Source: Shewanella psychrophila (GTDB lineage Bacteria; Pseudomonadota; Gammaproteobacteria; Enterobacterales; Shewanellaceae). Taken from it: 64,000 bases of DNA. The position numbers and the translations under genes are program-made. The stretch spans positions 6,200,001 to 6,264,000 of the forward strand of contig NZ_CP014782.1 of NCBI RefSeq assembly GCF_002005305.1, written 5' to 3'. The notes under the pieces were generated by a model. The model was not told the DNA's origin, did not search any database, and was given only the letters and a program-made list of their open reading frames with translations. Below are positions 1-9,130 of the stretch, one piece after another; positions within the stretch are counted from its first letter, which is position 1; the number at the start of each line of letters is the position of its first letter.

Positions 1-240
1 GAACTAAAAAAACTATTTCTATTAAAAGAAAGCCGTGGACATGGTTTAGGAAAAAGCCTAACGATAAAGTGTTTAGAGTACGCCAAGCAGCAAGGGTATC
101 AACAATGTTATTTAGATACCCTGTCTAATATGGATTCAGCGATTCGTCTTTATGAAAAACTAGGTTTTGAGCATTTAAGTGAATCTTTGAGCGGAACAGT
201 ACATAACGCGTGTGATGTATGGATGCTAAAAACACTATAA
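1..240 (+). CDS. GNAT-family N-acetyltransferase, C-terminal part only
   Basis: The window opens inside this gene; frame 1 runs for 79 codons to a TAA. The visible part contains RGHGLGKSL, the acetyl-CoA pyrophosphate-binding loop (R/Q-x-x-G-x-G) of GNAT acetyltransferases, followed by the typical alpha4 segment ending in SAIRLYEKLGF. The family moves an acetyl group from acetyl-CoA to an amine; the substrate cannot be told from this fragment. The N-terminal half lies outside the window. A LysR regulator starts 33 bp downstream on the same strand, so the two may be co-transcribed. Confidence 0.85.
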   Translation, partial: ELKKLFLLKESRGHGLGKSLTIKCLEYAKQQGYQQCYLDTLSNMDSAIRLYEKLGFEHLSESLSGTVHNACDVWMLKTL

Positions 241-273
241 AGCCAATCCTTAATATGGCTCTGAGAAGATATA

Positions 274-1218
274 ATGAATAACTACAAGTTACTTCGACCG
301 CTATTATCATTATTACAGACGCGAAATTTAACCTTATCAGCCCATCAGCTGAACGTTACACAATCTGCAATGAGCAGGAGCCTGTTGCAAATTAGAGAGG
401 CATTCGATGACCCCATATTAATTCGTGAGGGTCAGAATTTTATATTGACACAAAGGGGGGAAGAACTTCTCATCGAGCTCCCAGGTATACTCACCACGCT
501 TGACTCCCTTTACTTAACTGAGACATTTAACCCGGCAAGCTGTAAACGACGCTTTCATTTAGCCTATACCTCTTTCTTATCATCAATAACGAGTGCTCTA
601 ATTTGCTCTGAGCTAGAGAAGGTCTCACCATACCTAAGCATTGACAGCCAATTATGGCAAGGACAGAGTCTCTCCGATGACGAAATGAAAAAGGTAGACT
701 TAGTTGCTTCAATTGCAGATACAATTCCTGAGAATATCTATGGGAAGAAATTGATTGAAGACTCGTATGTAGCTGTCATGTCAAAGAGCTGTACGCTTGC
801 GAATGAGCCTCTTACGCTCGAAAGCTATGTGAGATCTAAACATGTGCTAGTGCGCAGTATTACCAATATCACCAAGCAAGTTGATAAAGTTATGCAGCCT
901 ACTGGATATGAAAGAAAAGTATTAGCAAATGTCCCCTCATTTTTCGATGCCTTTAAAGTCATTGATACAACAGAAGCCATCATCACAGTGCCCCGACATA
1001 TCATTGCTGAGTATTGCAATATCTTTGATTTAAAAGTGAAGCCACTCCCCTTTAAATTAGAAACACACCCATATTATTTACTCTGGCATGCCAAGTATCA
1101 AAACGATCCTGAACACAAATGGTTTAGAGAGTTTTGCTTTCCGTTACTAAAGAATTATCTTGAAACTGCAATCGAAAAAGGGCAACAACTGACTTTATCT
1201 AAAGTACCTAGAGCCTAG
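274..1218 (+). CDS. LysR-family transcriptional regulator
   Basis: This 314-residue protein has the LysR layout: an N-terminal winged helix-turn-helix (residues about 4-63, including LSAHQLNVTQSAMSRSL and a DPILIREG wing) and a C-terminal effector-binding domain of the periplasmic-binding fold. The length is normal for the family. GAGAAG lies six bases before the ATG. LysR proteins often control a divergent neighbour, but here the upstream gene (acetyltransferase tail) points the same way. The inducer and targets are unknown. Confidence 0.88.
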   Translation: MNNYKLLRPLLSLLQTRNLTLSAHQLNVTQSAMSRSLLQIREAFDDPILIREGQNFILTQRGEELLIELPGILTTLDSLYLTETFNPASCKRRFHLAYTSFLSSITSALICSELEKVSPYLSIDSQLWQGQSLSDDEMKKVDLVASIADTIPENIYGKKLIEDSYVAVMSKSCTLANEPLTLESYVRSKHVLVRSITNITKQVDKVMQPTGYERKVLANVPSFFDAFKVIDTTEAIITVPRHIIAEYCNIFDLKVKPLPFKLETHPYYLLWHAKYQNDPEHKWFREFCFPLLKNYLETAIEKGQQLTLSKVPRA

Positions 1219-1333
1219 GTTCCTTATAGTATCGAGCTCAAAACACAACAAAGAAAGCTTCGAGTCGCGAGATAGATAGGCTCATCATTCGTTCTCATTG
1301 ATGCGTCAGCATCACACTCAAGATTTAGATATA
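1219..1333. other. Intergenic spacer before tandem repeats
   Basis: No gene is visible between the LysR stop codon and the tandem repeat block. The sequence contains short low-information stretches such as ATCGAGCTC and GCTTCGAGTCGCGAG, resembling the dispersed intergenic sequence seen near 24.9 and 58.9 kb. Confidence 0.4.
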
Positions 1334-1489
1334 AAACTCCCCTTCTACTACGACCTTATAGTTCGAGGATAATCACATCCATATGAAACTACCCTCCAAC
1401 TACATCCATATAGTCCGGGGATAATCACATCCATATGAAACTCCCCTCCAACTACATCCATATAGTCCGGGGATAATCACATCCATATG
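1334..1489. repeat. Three tandem copies of a 52-bp unit
   Basis: Copies start at 1334, 1386 and 1438. The second and third differ at only one or two bases; the first is more diverged. Each unit begins AAACT(A/C)CCCT and ends AATCACATCCATATG. There is no open frame through them. They sit between the LysR gene and the terminator of the formate dehydrogenase operon. Confidence 0.9.
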
Positions 1490-1526
1490 AAAAAGCCCCA
1501 GCGAACTAAATCGACTGGGGCTTTTT
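1490..1526. terminator. Bidirectional rho-independent terminator
   Basis: A perfect 12-bp stem, AAAAAGCCCCAG paired with CTGGGGCTTTTT, encloses a 13-base loop. The A and T runs at the stem ends let it work on both strands. It lies just beyond the stop of the cytochrome b subunit gene, so it should end the minus-strand formate dehydrogenase operon. The adjoining bases 1531-1560 hold two copies of AGTTCCTAGG around a CCTAGGCCTAGG palindrome. Confidence 0.85.
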
Positions 1527-1570
1527 ATTAAGTTCCTAGGCCTAGGTTCTAGTTCCTAGGATCTTTGACC

Positions 1571-2596
1571 TTAATCTTTATATTCTAAACTGCCATTCTC
1601 TTTGATCTCGTCGTACCAAAGATTATGGTGCTGCACAGCCCAGTTCTCATCACAGTAACCAGACTTCATACACTCCATGCCACCTTCACTCAATACTGTC
1701 GCCATCCAAATATGAACGATAGTAAAGGCGATAATGATGATCGCGCTGATAGCATGTATCAGTAGTGCAGCCATAGAGGCTTCCCGGGGAAGATCAAGAC
1801 CAGGTAAAACCAGCATGATGCCCGAAACACAGATGAAAAGACCGAACACAGTTAATGTCCAGAACCACATTTTCTCACCGGCATTAGCAAAACCACTGTC
1901 TGGATGCTTACCCTTGAATGGTCCAAAGTTGATGTAACCACCAACCACGAGGAACCATTTAAGGTCGTACATCTTAAATGTCTGCATCGGCATCCATTTT
2001 ACGACGCACAAAACCCAAGCCGCCATGAAAATCGGACCCACATAATCATGGATAGTCTTACTGCCATAGATCATTGCAGCCCATATTCCTTCAGCAACAT
2101 AAGGCTGCAGAACATGTTTACCTAACATTATGGTGAGACCGGTAAATATCAGCCCCAAACAAGATAGGGCTAGTACCCAGTGGATCCACAAATCGGCCTT
2201 AGTCCAACGCAATACCATTTTGCCAGAGAACCCTTTACTTAACTTAGAAGGTCCATTAACAAAATAAAATGCTAAGAAGGCACCGAACACACCTAACACA
2301 GCAAAAGCCATCGCTGGGGTAAGATAATTATTTTTAATATCTTTCCCTTGATTGCCAGCGATGTTAATTAACACATTAGCTTCGACACCCTGGGCCGTCG
2401 TATAACCTGAATCACCAGCCTTCACTGCACGCCAGAGATCTGCATCGCTGGTTTTAGCATTAGCCATTTGCTGGCTGGTTTGACCATCGGCTGCATATGC
2501 AGTCGTGCTCATTCCTAAACCAGCCGCTAACACACTAGTTAACACCAGAGGCAAAACCAACAGTGCAAACAGGCTTCGTAGTGATTTAAAATTCAT
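1571..2596 (-). CDS. fdhC: Formate dehydrogenase gamma subunit, cytochrome b
   Basis: This is the membrane anchor that passes electrons from the FdhAB dimer to the quinone pool through b-type hemes. It has an N-terminal signal or anchor segment, a second hydrophobic segment near residue 97-114, and a four-helix NarI/FdnI-like core with heme-candidate histidines, for example in WIHWVLALS and in HIWMATVLSEGG. At about 341 residues it is longer than E. coli FdnI because of the N-terminal extension, which is usual for this type. I place the start at the ATG at 2596, six bases after AAGGAG; a GTG two codons upstream overlaps that site. It is the last gene of the operon, followed by a strong terminator. 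Confidence 0.9.
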   Translation of the reverse strand: MNFKSLRSLFALLVLPLVLTSVLAAGLGMSTTAYAADGQTSQQMANAKTSDADLWRAVKAGDSGYTTAQGVEANVLINIAGNQGKDIKNNYLTPAMAFAVLGVFGAFLAFYFVNGPSKLSKGFSGKMVLRWTKADLWIHWVLALSCLGLIFTGLTIMLGKHVLQPYVAEGIWAAMIYGSKTIHDYVGPIFMAAWVLCVVKWMPMQTFKMYDLKWFLVVGGYINFGPFKGKHPDSGFANAGEKMWFWTLTVFGLFICVSGIMLVLPGLDLPREASMAALLIHAISAIIIIAFTIVHIWMATVLSEGGMECMKSGYCDENWAVQHHNLWYDEIKENGSLEYKD

Positions 2597-2664
2597 AGTC
2601 ACTCCTTATTGGACTTTATTATCGAGCTGCAAAAATCACTCACAGCCCTATAGTCCTAATTGCC

Positions 2665-3255
2665 CTATGCACTCGTCTGAGGTGTGTAACCCCAGATTGC
2701 ACCTGGATTGCCACGTGCCGCGGTACGCTCTCTATAGATACTGGATACTATCTCAGCATCACCGGCAAGTAGCGCCTTGGTCGAACAAAGTTCGGCACAC
2801 ATAGGCAACTTACCTTCGGCGATACGGTTAGCACCGTACTTCTGACGCTCTGCATCTGAATGAGTCTCTTCCGGGCCACCGGCACAGAAAGTACACTTAT
2901 CCATCTTGCCACGGCTACCGAATGCAGTCTTTTTAGGGAACTGAGGCGCCCCAAATGGACATGCATACAAGCAATAACCGCAACCGATACAAGTATCTTT
3001 GTTATGCAGCACTATGCCGTCTTCGGTACGGTAGAAACAATCGGCCGGACAAACTGCCTGGCAAGGTGCATCGGTACAGTGCATACATGCCACTGAGATC
3101 GACGCTTCACCGGGCTCACCATCGTTAATTGTTACCACACGGCGACGTTGAATTCCCCACTCGAGAGCGGAATCGTTTTCGTTCTTACAAGCTGTGACGC
3201 AACCGTTACACTCGATGCAGCGTTTGGTGTCACACAAAAATTTCATGACTGCCAT
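2665..3255 (-). CDS. fdhB: Formate dehydrogenase beta subunit, 4Fe-4S ferredoxin type
   Basis: This 196-residue electron-transfer subunit links the molybdenum catalytic subunit to the cytochrome b subunit. Cysteine groups typical of four [4Fe-4S] clusters are visible: CIECNGCVTAC (residues 13-23), CMHCTDAPCQAVC, CIGCGYCLYACPFG, and the KCTFC...CAELC pair toward the C terminus. It lacks the C-terminal transmembrane helix found in E. coli FdnH and is therefore shorter. GAGGAG precedes the ATG. It sits 26 bp after the catalytic subunit gene, as expected for an fdhABC operon. Confidence 0.93.
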   Translation of the reverse strand: MAVMKFLCDTKRCIECNGCVTACKNENDSALEWGIQRRRVVTINDGEPGEASISVACMHCTDAPCQAVCPADCFYRTEDGIVLHNKDTCIGCGYCLYACPFGAPQFPKKTAFGSRGKMDKCTFCAGGPEETHSDAERQKYGANRIAEGKLPMCAELCSTKALLAGDAEIVSSIYRERTAARGNPGAIWGYTPQTSA

Positions 3256-3281
3256 GTTGGCTATCTCCTCATCAAGTTCAG

Positions 3282-6131
3282 TTAGGCTTTAGTGATCTGA
3301 CACAAGCTAGACTTAGTCTCTTGCATCTGAGTAACCACATCATAGCCATAGGTCAGTACAGTATTAGCCGATTCGCCAACAACATAAGGTACAGTGCCTT
3401 CAGGGTAATATTTACTCAGGTCTTCACCTTCGAATACACCCGCGAAGTGGTAAGGCATAAAGCACTCACCTTCGATAACGCGAGGCGTTACCATGGCTTG
3501 AACCTTGATTTTGGCGCCTTCCGGACTGTGAACCCAAACATCATCACCGTCACGAAGACCGCGATCTGCTGCGTCCGCTGGACTGATCTCAATAAACATC
3601 TCTTGCTGCAGCTCAGCGAGCCAAGGGTTAGAGCGCGTCTCTTCACCACCGCCTTCGTATTCCACTAAACGACCAGAGGTCAGTGCAATTGGGAAGTCTT
3701 TAGCGAAGTCCTGATCCTGAATGGTTTTATACAGGGTAGGAAGACGAGCAACCATACGGTCATCATAAGTCGGGTACTTAGCGACCAGATCACGACGCGG
3801 CGTATAAAGTGGCTCACGGTGCAGAGGAATATCATCGGGGAAGTTCCATACGATACAACGTGCTTTGGCGTTACCATAAGGAATACAACCATGTTTAATG
3901 GCCACACGCTGGATACCACCAGAGATATCAGTCTTCCAGTTTTTACCTTCGGCATGTTGCTTTTCTTCAGCAGTCAGATCATCCCACCAGCCGAGTTGTT
4001 TAAGCATATCAGCGGTAAATTCAGGATAACCATCCTGGATTTCAGAACCTTTAGAGTAAGAACCCTCAGCAAGAATATTATTGCCATCGTGTTCGACACC
4101 GTAACGGGCACGGAAGTTACCACCACCATCTTTCACTTCACGATCTGTACGATACAAGATCTGTGAACCTGGGTGTTTCATCTCTGGAGTCCCCCAACAT
4201 GGCCAAGGTAGACCATAGGTCTCACCTTTTGCTGGTCCACCTGGTGCCTCGAGAGATTTAATATCGAAAGTACCCCAGTTTTCCTGGTGCATCTTCAAAC
4301 GCTCAGGACTTTGGCCTGTGTAACCAATGGTCCACATACCCTTGTTAAATTCGCGAGTCATGTCTTCGATTAATGGCTCATCACCATTGACCTTAATATG
4401 CTTACAGAGTTCTTTCTCTATGCCCCATTTCTTAGCCAATTTATACATGATCACATGATCTGGCTTAGACTCGAACAAGGGCTCGATAACCTGTGTACGC
4501 CACTGCAGTGAACGATTTGATGCAGATACTGAACCGTAAGTTTCAAATTGAGTCGATGCAGGAAGCAGATATACACCGTCTGTACGGTTGTGCATCACGC
4601 CTGCCATCGTTGGGAATGGATCGACAACCACTACAGTGTCCATCTTATCCAGTGCTTCACGCACTTCGCGACCACGTGTTTCGGTGTTAACTGACTGACC
4701 CCAGAAGAATGACATACGTATGTTATCTTTCTGAGCGATCTTAGTCTTGTCTTCCAGTACACCGTCATGCCAACGAGAACATGGGATACCAGTAGAGTTC
4801 ATCGGCTTTTGGCCTAAGTATTCATTCTGGTCAAAACGGCTCTTAACCCACTCGTAATCCAGATCCCACACGTTACACCAGTGCTTCCATGAACCTGTCT
4901 TCAGGCCATAGTAGCCTGGCAAGGTATCGAACAGCAGACCGAAATCAGTCGCGCCCTGTACGTTATCGTGACCACGGAAAATATTAGTACCACCACCAGA
5001 GACACCCATGTTACCTAGGGCTAGCTGAAGGATACAGTAGGCACGAGTATTGGCGTTACCTATGTGATGTTGAGTACCACCCATACACCAGACAACGGTA
5101 CCAGGCTTAGTCATAGCCAGCATCTTGGCTACACGGTGCATCTGAGCTTCAGGGACGCTGGTCACATTCTCAACTTCGGCGGGATTCCACTTAGCCGCTT
5201 CCTCGCGAATACGTTCCATACCGTATACACGTTGGTCGATAAAAGTTTGATCTTCCCACTTGTTCTTGAAGATATGCCAAAGTAGACCATAAATATAAGG
5301 AATATCAGTACCAGGGCGAATATGTACATATTCATCAGACTTAGCAGCAGTTCGGCTAAATCTCGGGTCGACGACGATGATTTTCGCGCCCCGTTCTTTA
5401 CCTTCGAGGATGTGCTGCATTGCAACCGGATGCGCTTCACATGGGTTGGACCCAATGAACATCATCACTTTTGCATTACGGATATCGTTAAAAGAATTGG
5501 TTTGCGCACCATAGCCCCAAGTGTTTGCAACACCGGCTACAGTGGTAGAGTGACAAATACGTGCAGAGTGATCGACATTGTTGGTGCCCCACATAGCTGC
5601 TAATTTGCGGTACATATAGGCTTGTTCGTTAGAGAACTTAGCCGAGCCCATGAAGAATACTGAATCAGGACCAGATTCCTTGCGGATCTCTAATGCCTTA
5701 CTACTCACTTCTTCTATGGCCTGATCCCAAGAGATCTTCTTCCACTTTCCGCCTTCAAGCTTCATTGGATATTTAAGACGCTTTCCACCATGGCCATGCT
5801 CACGTAGTGCTGCACCTTTTGCACAGTGACCACCAGCATTGAAAGGATGATCGAATGCAGGCTCTTGGCCGGTCCACACACCGTTTTGTACTTCGGCATA
5901 GATACCACAACCCACAGAACAGTGAGAACATATGGTACGTTTTATTTCCGTTGGTGCATTATGTGGCACCTCTTTCGCTTCGGCTTTGCGCATCATACCT
6001 GCGCCAAGCATAGACGCCGCAGCAATACCACCAGTTGCAAGACCTGCAGACTGAAGGAACTGACGGCGGTTTAGACCTAAGGCAGGCTTACTAGCCGTTG
6101 TTGCCTGGTCTGTTTTGCGAGTTAGTCGCAT
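3282..6131 (-). CDS. fdhA: Formate dehydrogenase catalytic subunit (Mo/W-bis-MGD, cysteine type)
   Basis: This subunit oxidises formate to CO2. The N terminus carries a twin-arginine signal (NRRQFLQSAG, residues about 21-30), so the folded enzyme should be exported to the periplasm. Cysteines 68, 71, 75 and 103 form the proximal [4Fe-4S] site. The metal ligand is Cys193 in ARICHSTT, encoded by TGT, so this is not a selenoprotein; His194 follows as in the family. The length of about 949 residues is normal. I choose the ATG at 6131, preceded by AGGAG, over a GTG one codon upstream. FdhX, a TorD-like chaperone and FdhD nearby support maturation and export. Confidence 0.96.
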   Translation of the reverse strand: MRLTRKTDQATTASKPALGLNRRQFLQSAGLATGGIAAASMLGAGMMRKAEAKEVPHNAPTEIKRTICSHCSVGCGIYAEVQNGVWTGQEPAFDHPFNAGGHCAKGAALREHGHGGKRLKYPMKLEGGKWKKISWDQAIEEVSSKALEIRKESGPDSVFFMGSAKFSNEQAYMYRKLAAMWGTNNVDHSARICHSTTVAGVANTWGYGAQTNSFNDIRNAKVMMFIGSNPCEAHPVAMQHILEGKERGAKIIVVDPRFSRTAAKSDEYVHIRPGTDIPYIYGLLWHIFKNKWEDQTFIDQRVYGMERIREEAAKWNPAEVENVTSVPEAQMHRVAKMLAMTKPGTVVWCMGGTQHHIGNANTRAYCILQLALGNMGVSGGGTNIFRGHDNVQGATDFGLLFDTLPGYYGLKTGSWKHWCNVWDLDYEWVKSRFDQNEYLGQKPMNSTGIPCSRWHDGVLEDKTKIAQKDNIRMSFFWGQSVNTETRGREVREALDKMDTVVVVDPFPTMAGVMHNRTDGVYLLPASTQFETYGSVSASNRSLQWRTQVIEPLFESKPDHVIMYKLAKKWGIEKELCKHIKVNGDEPLIEDMTREFNKGMWTIGYTGQSPERLKMHQENWGTFDIKSLEAPGGPAKGETYGLPWPCWGTPEMKHPGSQILYRTDREVKDGGGNFRARYGVEHDGNNILAEGSYSKGSEIQDGYPEFTADMLKQLGWWDDLTAEEKQHAEGKNWKTDISGGIQRVAIKHGCIPYGNAKARCIVWNFPDDIPLHREPLYTPRRDLVAKYPTYDDRMVARLPTLYKTIQDQDFAKDFPIALTSGRLVEYEGGGEETRSNPWLAELQQEMFIEISPADAADRGLRDGDDVWVHSPEGAKIKVQAMVTPRVIEGECFMPYHFAGVFEGEDLSKYYPEGTVPYVVGESANTVLTYGYDVVTQMQETKSSLCQITKA

Positions 6132-6193
6132 CACACACTCCTAATCTTATTGATTTAATATGAATATTTACTAATCAGATCAAAAAGCTACAG

Positions 6194-6394
6194 TTACTTA
6201 GTACGCAAAGATGCGTAATAACTGCGAACATGGTCAGTCTCTTGGTAGCCTTCATCTTTCTCTGTAGTCGGTGCTACAGCAGGCGATGCCGCAAGAGCTT
6301 GTCCACTAACAGTTGCAACTGCACCAGCCGCGCTACCAACTGCCAAAGCCTTTAGCAGTTGACGACGACCCATGTCGGAAGCTTGCTTCTTCAT
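6194..6394 (-). CDS. fdhX: Small twin-arginine protein of formate dehydrogenase loci
   Basis: This 66-residue protein is almost all signal sequence: a twin-arginine motif (GRRQLLKAL, residues 9-17), a hydrophobic stretch and an ALAAS cleavage-like site, then only about 30 residues. Such proteins are found just upstream of the catalytic subunit gene in many formate dehydrogenase operons (formate dehydrogenase region TAT target family). Their precise role is unsettled; a link to assembly or export is inferred from position. GGAGAC precedes the ATG, and fdhA follows after 62 bp. Confidence 0.85.
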   Translation of the reverse strand: MKKQASDMGRRQLLKALAVGSAAGAVATVSGQALAASPAVAPTTEKDEGYQETDHVRSYYASLRTK

Positions 6395-6545
6395 AGTGTC
6401 TCCTAGTTTTCACTTGGTGTTTTAATTTGGGTCAATAACTTGATGACCCGACTATTTTTGAAGGTTTCCCTTCGGTTTTCTTGTATGTCAGCCCGTCACA
6501 TTGACACCGAACTGAGATACATGATTCAGCTACTAAGCGTGCCGT
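6395..6545. other. Spacer between chaperone gene and fdhX
   Basis: This 151-bp gap is longer than the other gaps in the downstream half of the operon. It contains an inverted repeat, GGGTCA...TGACCC, near 6432-6452. It may hold an internal promoter for fdhXABC, but no convincing -35/-10 pair was found by eye. Confidence 0.3.
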
Positions 6546-7229
6546 TTACGAAGCCAACTCTTGTTTAGTAGATTCAAGGACACCTGTAGTCTCGGTTTTT
6601 TCGGCCTCAGAGCCAGGGCAGTTCACAGGAATATTCAGTTGCAACTGCTCAAATTCATTGGCTTCAATCTCGAAGAAAGCCTTAGCTAAGTGAGCTACTG
6701 TGGCATAAAAAGCCGCACTTGGCGTTGCCGCTAATGAGGTGCAGAAACGCTCTATCCAGCTACTGAGATGGCGCTGATAGAAGCCCAGTTGGCGATAACC
6801 AGGGGCTTCTAGCAATAAAATCCCCATCACCTCACAAAGTGCTGCAACATGATCTTCCGGCTCTTTGACGTTCTCTTCGCGCTCAAAACCAAGCTGCATC
6901 AGATCCTGACGTAACATAGCTAATGGCTTGTCCATCAAGGACCCCGTCATAAACCAGCTGGCATAAGGCATGATTTCACCGCTACCGACGCCATAAAAGA
7001 TATTGAAATATTCTTCTTCCAGCTGCTCACTGGAAAATTGATTCGCGGCCAACTTAAGCGCCGACCATGCCTTGGTCATCTCGCTAGGATCATCGACATC
7101 CAGTTCAAGGTTGACAAGAAACTGCAATAACTCTGCACTTGGCTGGCTGCGTAACAGCGCGGCTAATAGCTGATAGATGTCGGCTCTTAACTGATCGTTT
7201 TCTGATACTTCTCTTGCTAATTCGGTCAT
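6546..7229 (-). CDS. TorD-family molybdoenzyme chaperone
   Basis: The protein has the all-helical TorD/DmsD make-up, with LRADIYQLLAALLRSQPS near the N terminus and EYFNIFYGVGSGEIMPYASWFMTGSL in the middle, matching the family's conserved E-Y-x-x-L-F-x-G and P-x-x-S-x-[YW] region. Such chaperones bind the twin-arginine leader of a molybdoenzyme until the cofactor is inserted; here FdhA is the natural client. I take the ATG at 7229 (227 residues), 11 bases past the upstream stop. A TTG at 7280 would overlap the upstream gene by 41 bases. Confidence 0.85.
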   Translation of the reverse strand: MTELAREVSENDQLRADIYQLLAALLRSQPSAELLQFLVNLELDVDDPSEMTKAWSALKLAANQFSSEQLEEEYFNIFYGVGSGEIMPYASWFMTGSLMDKPLAMLRQDLMQLGFEREENVKEPEDHVAALCEVMGILLLEAPGYRQLGFYQRHLSSWIERFCTSLAATPSAAFYATVAHLAKAFFEIEANEFEQLQLNIPVNCPGSEAEKTETTGVLESTKQELAS

Positions 7230-7239
7230 AGCTACACTC

Positions 7240-8925
7240 TTATCGCAGTTGCTTTTCTGGGTCTTGAAGGATGTCTTCAAACATATCTTTCACACGGCAG
7301 TCACTACACATTTTTAAACGCTCTGTATTAGCACTGAATGCGCTGTGTCCACCGATCACTTCCTGCATACGCTGAATCATAGATTTAGTCGCAAATGGAG
7401 TACCACAGCGAATACATTCGAAGGGGTCCTCTTCTTTCAATGTCTTGATGGCTTGACGTTCTTGTTTATCTAAATTCATCTGAGAAGTCAGGCTAATGGC
7501 ATTCTCTGGACAAGCTTTTTCACATAAGCCACATTGCACGCAATCTTGCTCAAGGAAATTCAATGCTGGCTTGTCGCCACCATCGGTCAAAGCTTGTGTC
7601 GGACAGGTAGACACACAAGAAAGACACAAGGTACAGCTGTCTGTATTTACACTGACGATACCGTAAGGTAGGTTAGCTTGAGTAAGACAGATCTCTACAG
7701 AGTCGGCTTGCTCATTGAGGTGATCAATCGCCGCATATAAGGTGTTACGCTTAGTGGTAGCCACAAATTCACCCGGTACAATCACAGGCCAATCAGAACT
7801 CACGGCGATTAAATCAGTAAGAGAAGCTAGGCTAGATTCATCAATCACAGAGATTCGCTCAGGCTGACCTACCTCACTAAGAATATCGTTTGCCAGCTGA
7901 AGTTCACCCTTAAGCATCTGGGTCAAGGTCGGCGCAGTAGCTGCAGTATTGAGCACCAGAATCTGACGTGCGCCCCAGGCCAGAGATGACATCCAATGAT
8001 CTATGCTAGCAACAGTAATCTCTTCCAGGGCAACCGGAATAATTGCGCCAGGTAAATCATTAGCTATAAGTGCTGCACCATTAGCTTCATCATGAAATAA
8101 GATCACTGGGGCGATTTGAGCCTGGTCGCTAAAACGAGTGACAAGTTTATGCAGGTAAGAGTGCAGAGCTTGAGGCGTTGGCAGGTCGTAGCTAATCGCG
8201 CCTGTAGGACAAGCATTGGTACAGCTACCGGCACCGTGACAAAGATAGGGGTCTATCTCTATCATCTTATCTATGCTTTGAATCGCATCGGCAGGGCAGA
8301 AGTTAAGACAACGATTACAACCATCGATACCGTTACGGTTATGGGCACAGATCTCACTGTTCACCTTAACGTAGCGTGGCTTATCAAACTCACCAATCAG
8401 TTCAGGAAGTTGGTTAATGGCATCGTCTAATTTAGCTTCATCCTGACCCACGTAGAAATAACCTGGTGGTAGCATTTCTAAGTTGATACAAGGAGATTGA
8501 CTCAAATCTAAGATAAGATCGAAGTGCGCCTTACGAATAGCCACTAAGCTCAAGTCAGTCACTGTAGCATCTTGCTCATTACCTGAGTCGACTTTAACCT
8601 GAAACTGGCCGAGGAAACCTTTGATCTCAATAAGCTTGTTATAGAAACTCTCGACATCTTCGGCGGCAGCCATCACCTTCTCAAGATGGTCTTCATCTTG
8701 GCTGGTAATAGATTCATTGGCCAGAATGGCTATTTTGCCCATGTTAGACAATCTAGAAGCCGCTAAACGAGCCAGATCTTCCGGCCCTATAACGAGCACA
8801 TTGCCCTCAGTGGTGTAGCTGACAGTTGGCGGGATCAAGTTTTGAATGACCTGAGTATTCGCCAACACCTGCTGTCGAACTCCTTGAAGTTCAACTTGGG
8901 TATCACTTTTCAAATTTATGCTCAC
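7240..8925 (-). CDS. Multi-cluster 4Fe-4S protein of the formate dehydrogenase locus
   Basis: This 561-residue soluble protein carries ferredoxin motifs in two pairs: a CNRCLNFCPADAI and CHGAGSCTNACPTGAI pair near residues 193-245, and a CTLCLSCVSTCPTQAL and CVQCGLCEKACPENAI pair near 430-480. Near the C terminus a CIRCG...CSDCR arrangement could bind another metal. The start is GTG with GGAA about nine bases upstream. It lies between the DUF3306 gene and the chaperone gene. A role in electron transfer or in maturation of the dehydrogenase is inferred from position only. Confidence 0.85.
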   Translation of the reverse strand: MSINLKSDTQVELQGVRQQVLANTQVIQNLIPPTVSYTTEGNVLVIGPEDLARLAASRLSNMGKIAILANESITSQDEDHLEKVMAAAEDVESFYNKLIEIKGFLGQFQVKVDSGNEQDATVTDLSLVAIRKAHFDLILDLSQSPCINLEMLPPGYFYVGQDEAKLDDAINQLPELIGEFDKPRYVKVNSEICAHNRNGIDGCNRCLNFCPADAIQSIDKMIEIDPYLCHGAGSCTNACPTGAISYDLPTPQALHSYLHKLVTRFSDQAQIAPVILFHDEANGAALIANDLPGAIIPVALEEITVASIDHWMSSLAWGARQILVLNTAATAPTLTQMLKGELQLANDILSEVGQPERISVIDESSLASLTDLIAVSSDWPVIVPGEFVATTKRNTLYAAIDHLNEQADSVEICLTQANLPYGIVSVNTDSCTLCLSCVSTCPTQALTDGGDKPALNFLEQDCVQCGLCEKACPENAISLTSQMNLDKQERQAIKTLKEEDPFECIRCGTPFATKSMIQRMQEVIGGHSAFSANTERLKMCSDCRVKDMFEDILQDPEKQLR

Positions 8926-9130
8926 GTTGCGTTCCTGAACAGTTTGGCTGTTGCCATCGGCTGATCGCTAGACTCTTATCACATGTCGGTTAGCGTTTCA
9001 TTGTTCAATCCTTTGGCTTCATCAGGGCCAAGGTTTCATGCCGAATTTTGCTAAGCTTTATCGCTTTTTGCTATATAGAGTAGCAATTCACATACCAAAT
9101 CTGTGGTTATTAAACTTATGTAAAATGACG
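8926..9130. other. Spacer, possible internal promoter
   Basis: This 205-bp gap separates the ferredoxin gene from the DUF3306 gene. It is AT-rich around 9061-9125 and could carry a promoter for the downstream genes. No clear operator or terminator is seen. Confidence 0.25.

Noticed and set aside
5553..5556. Selenocysteine at the formate dehydrogenase active site
   Set aside because: The codon is TGT (Cys193), not TGA, and no SECIS-like hairpin is needed.
7230..7280. Longer N terminus of the TorD-like chaperone from TTG at 7280
   Set aside because: It would overlap the upstream gene by 41 bases and adds a non-conserved segment; the ATG at 7229 fits the family.
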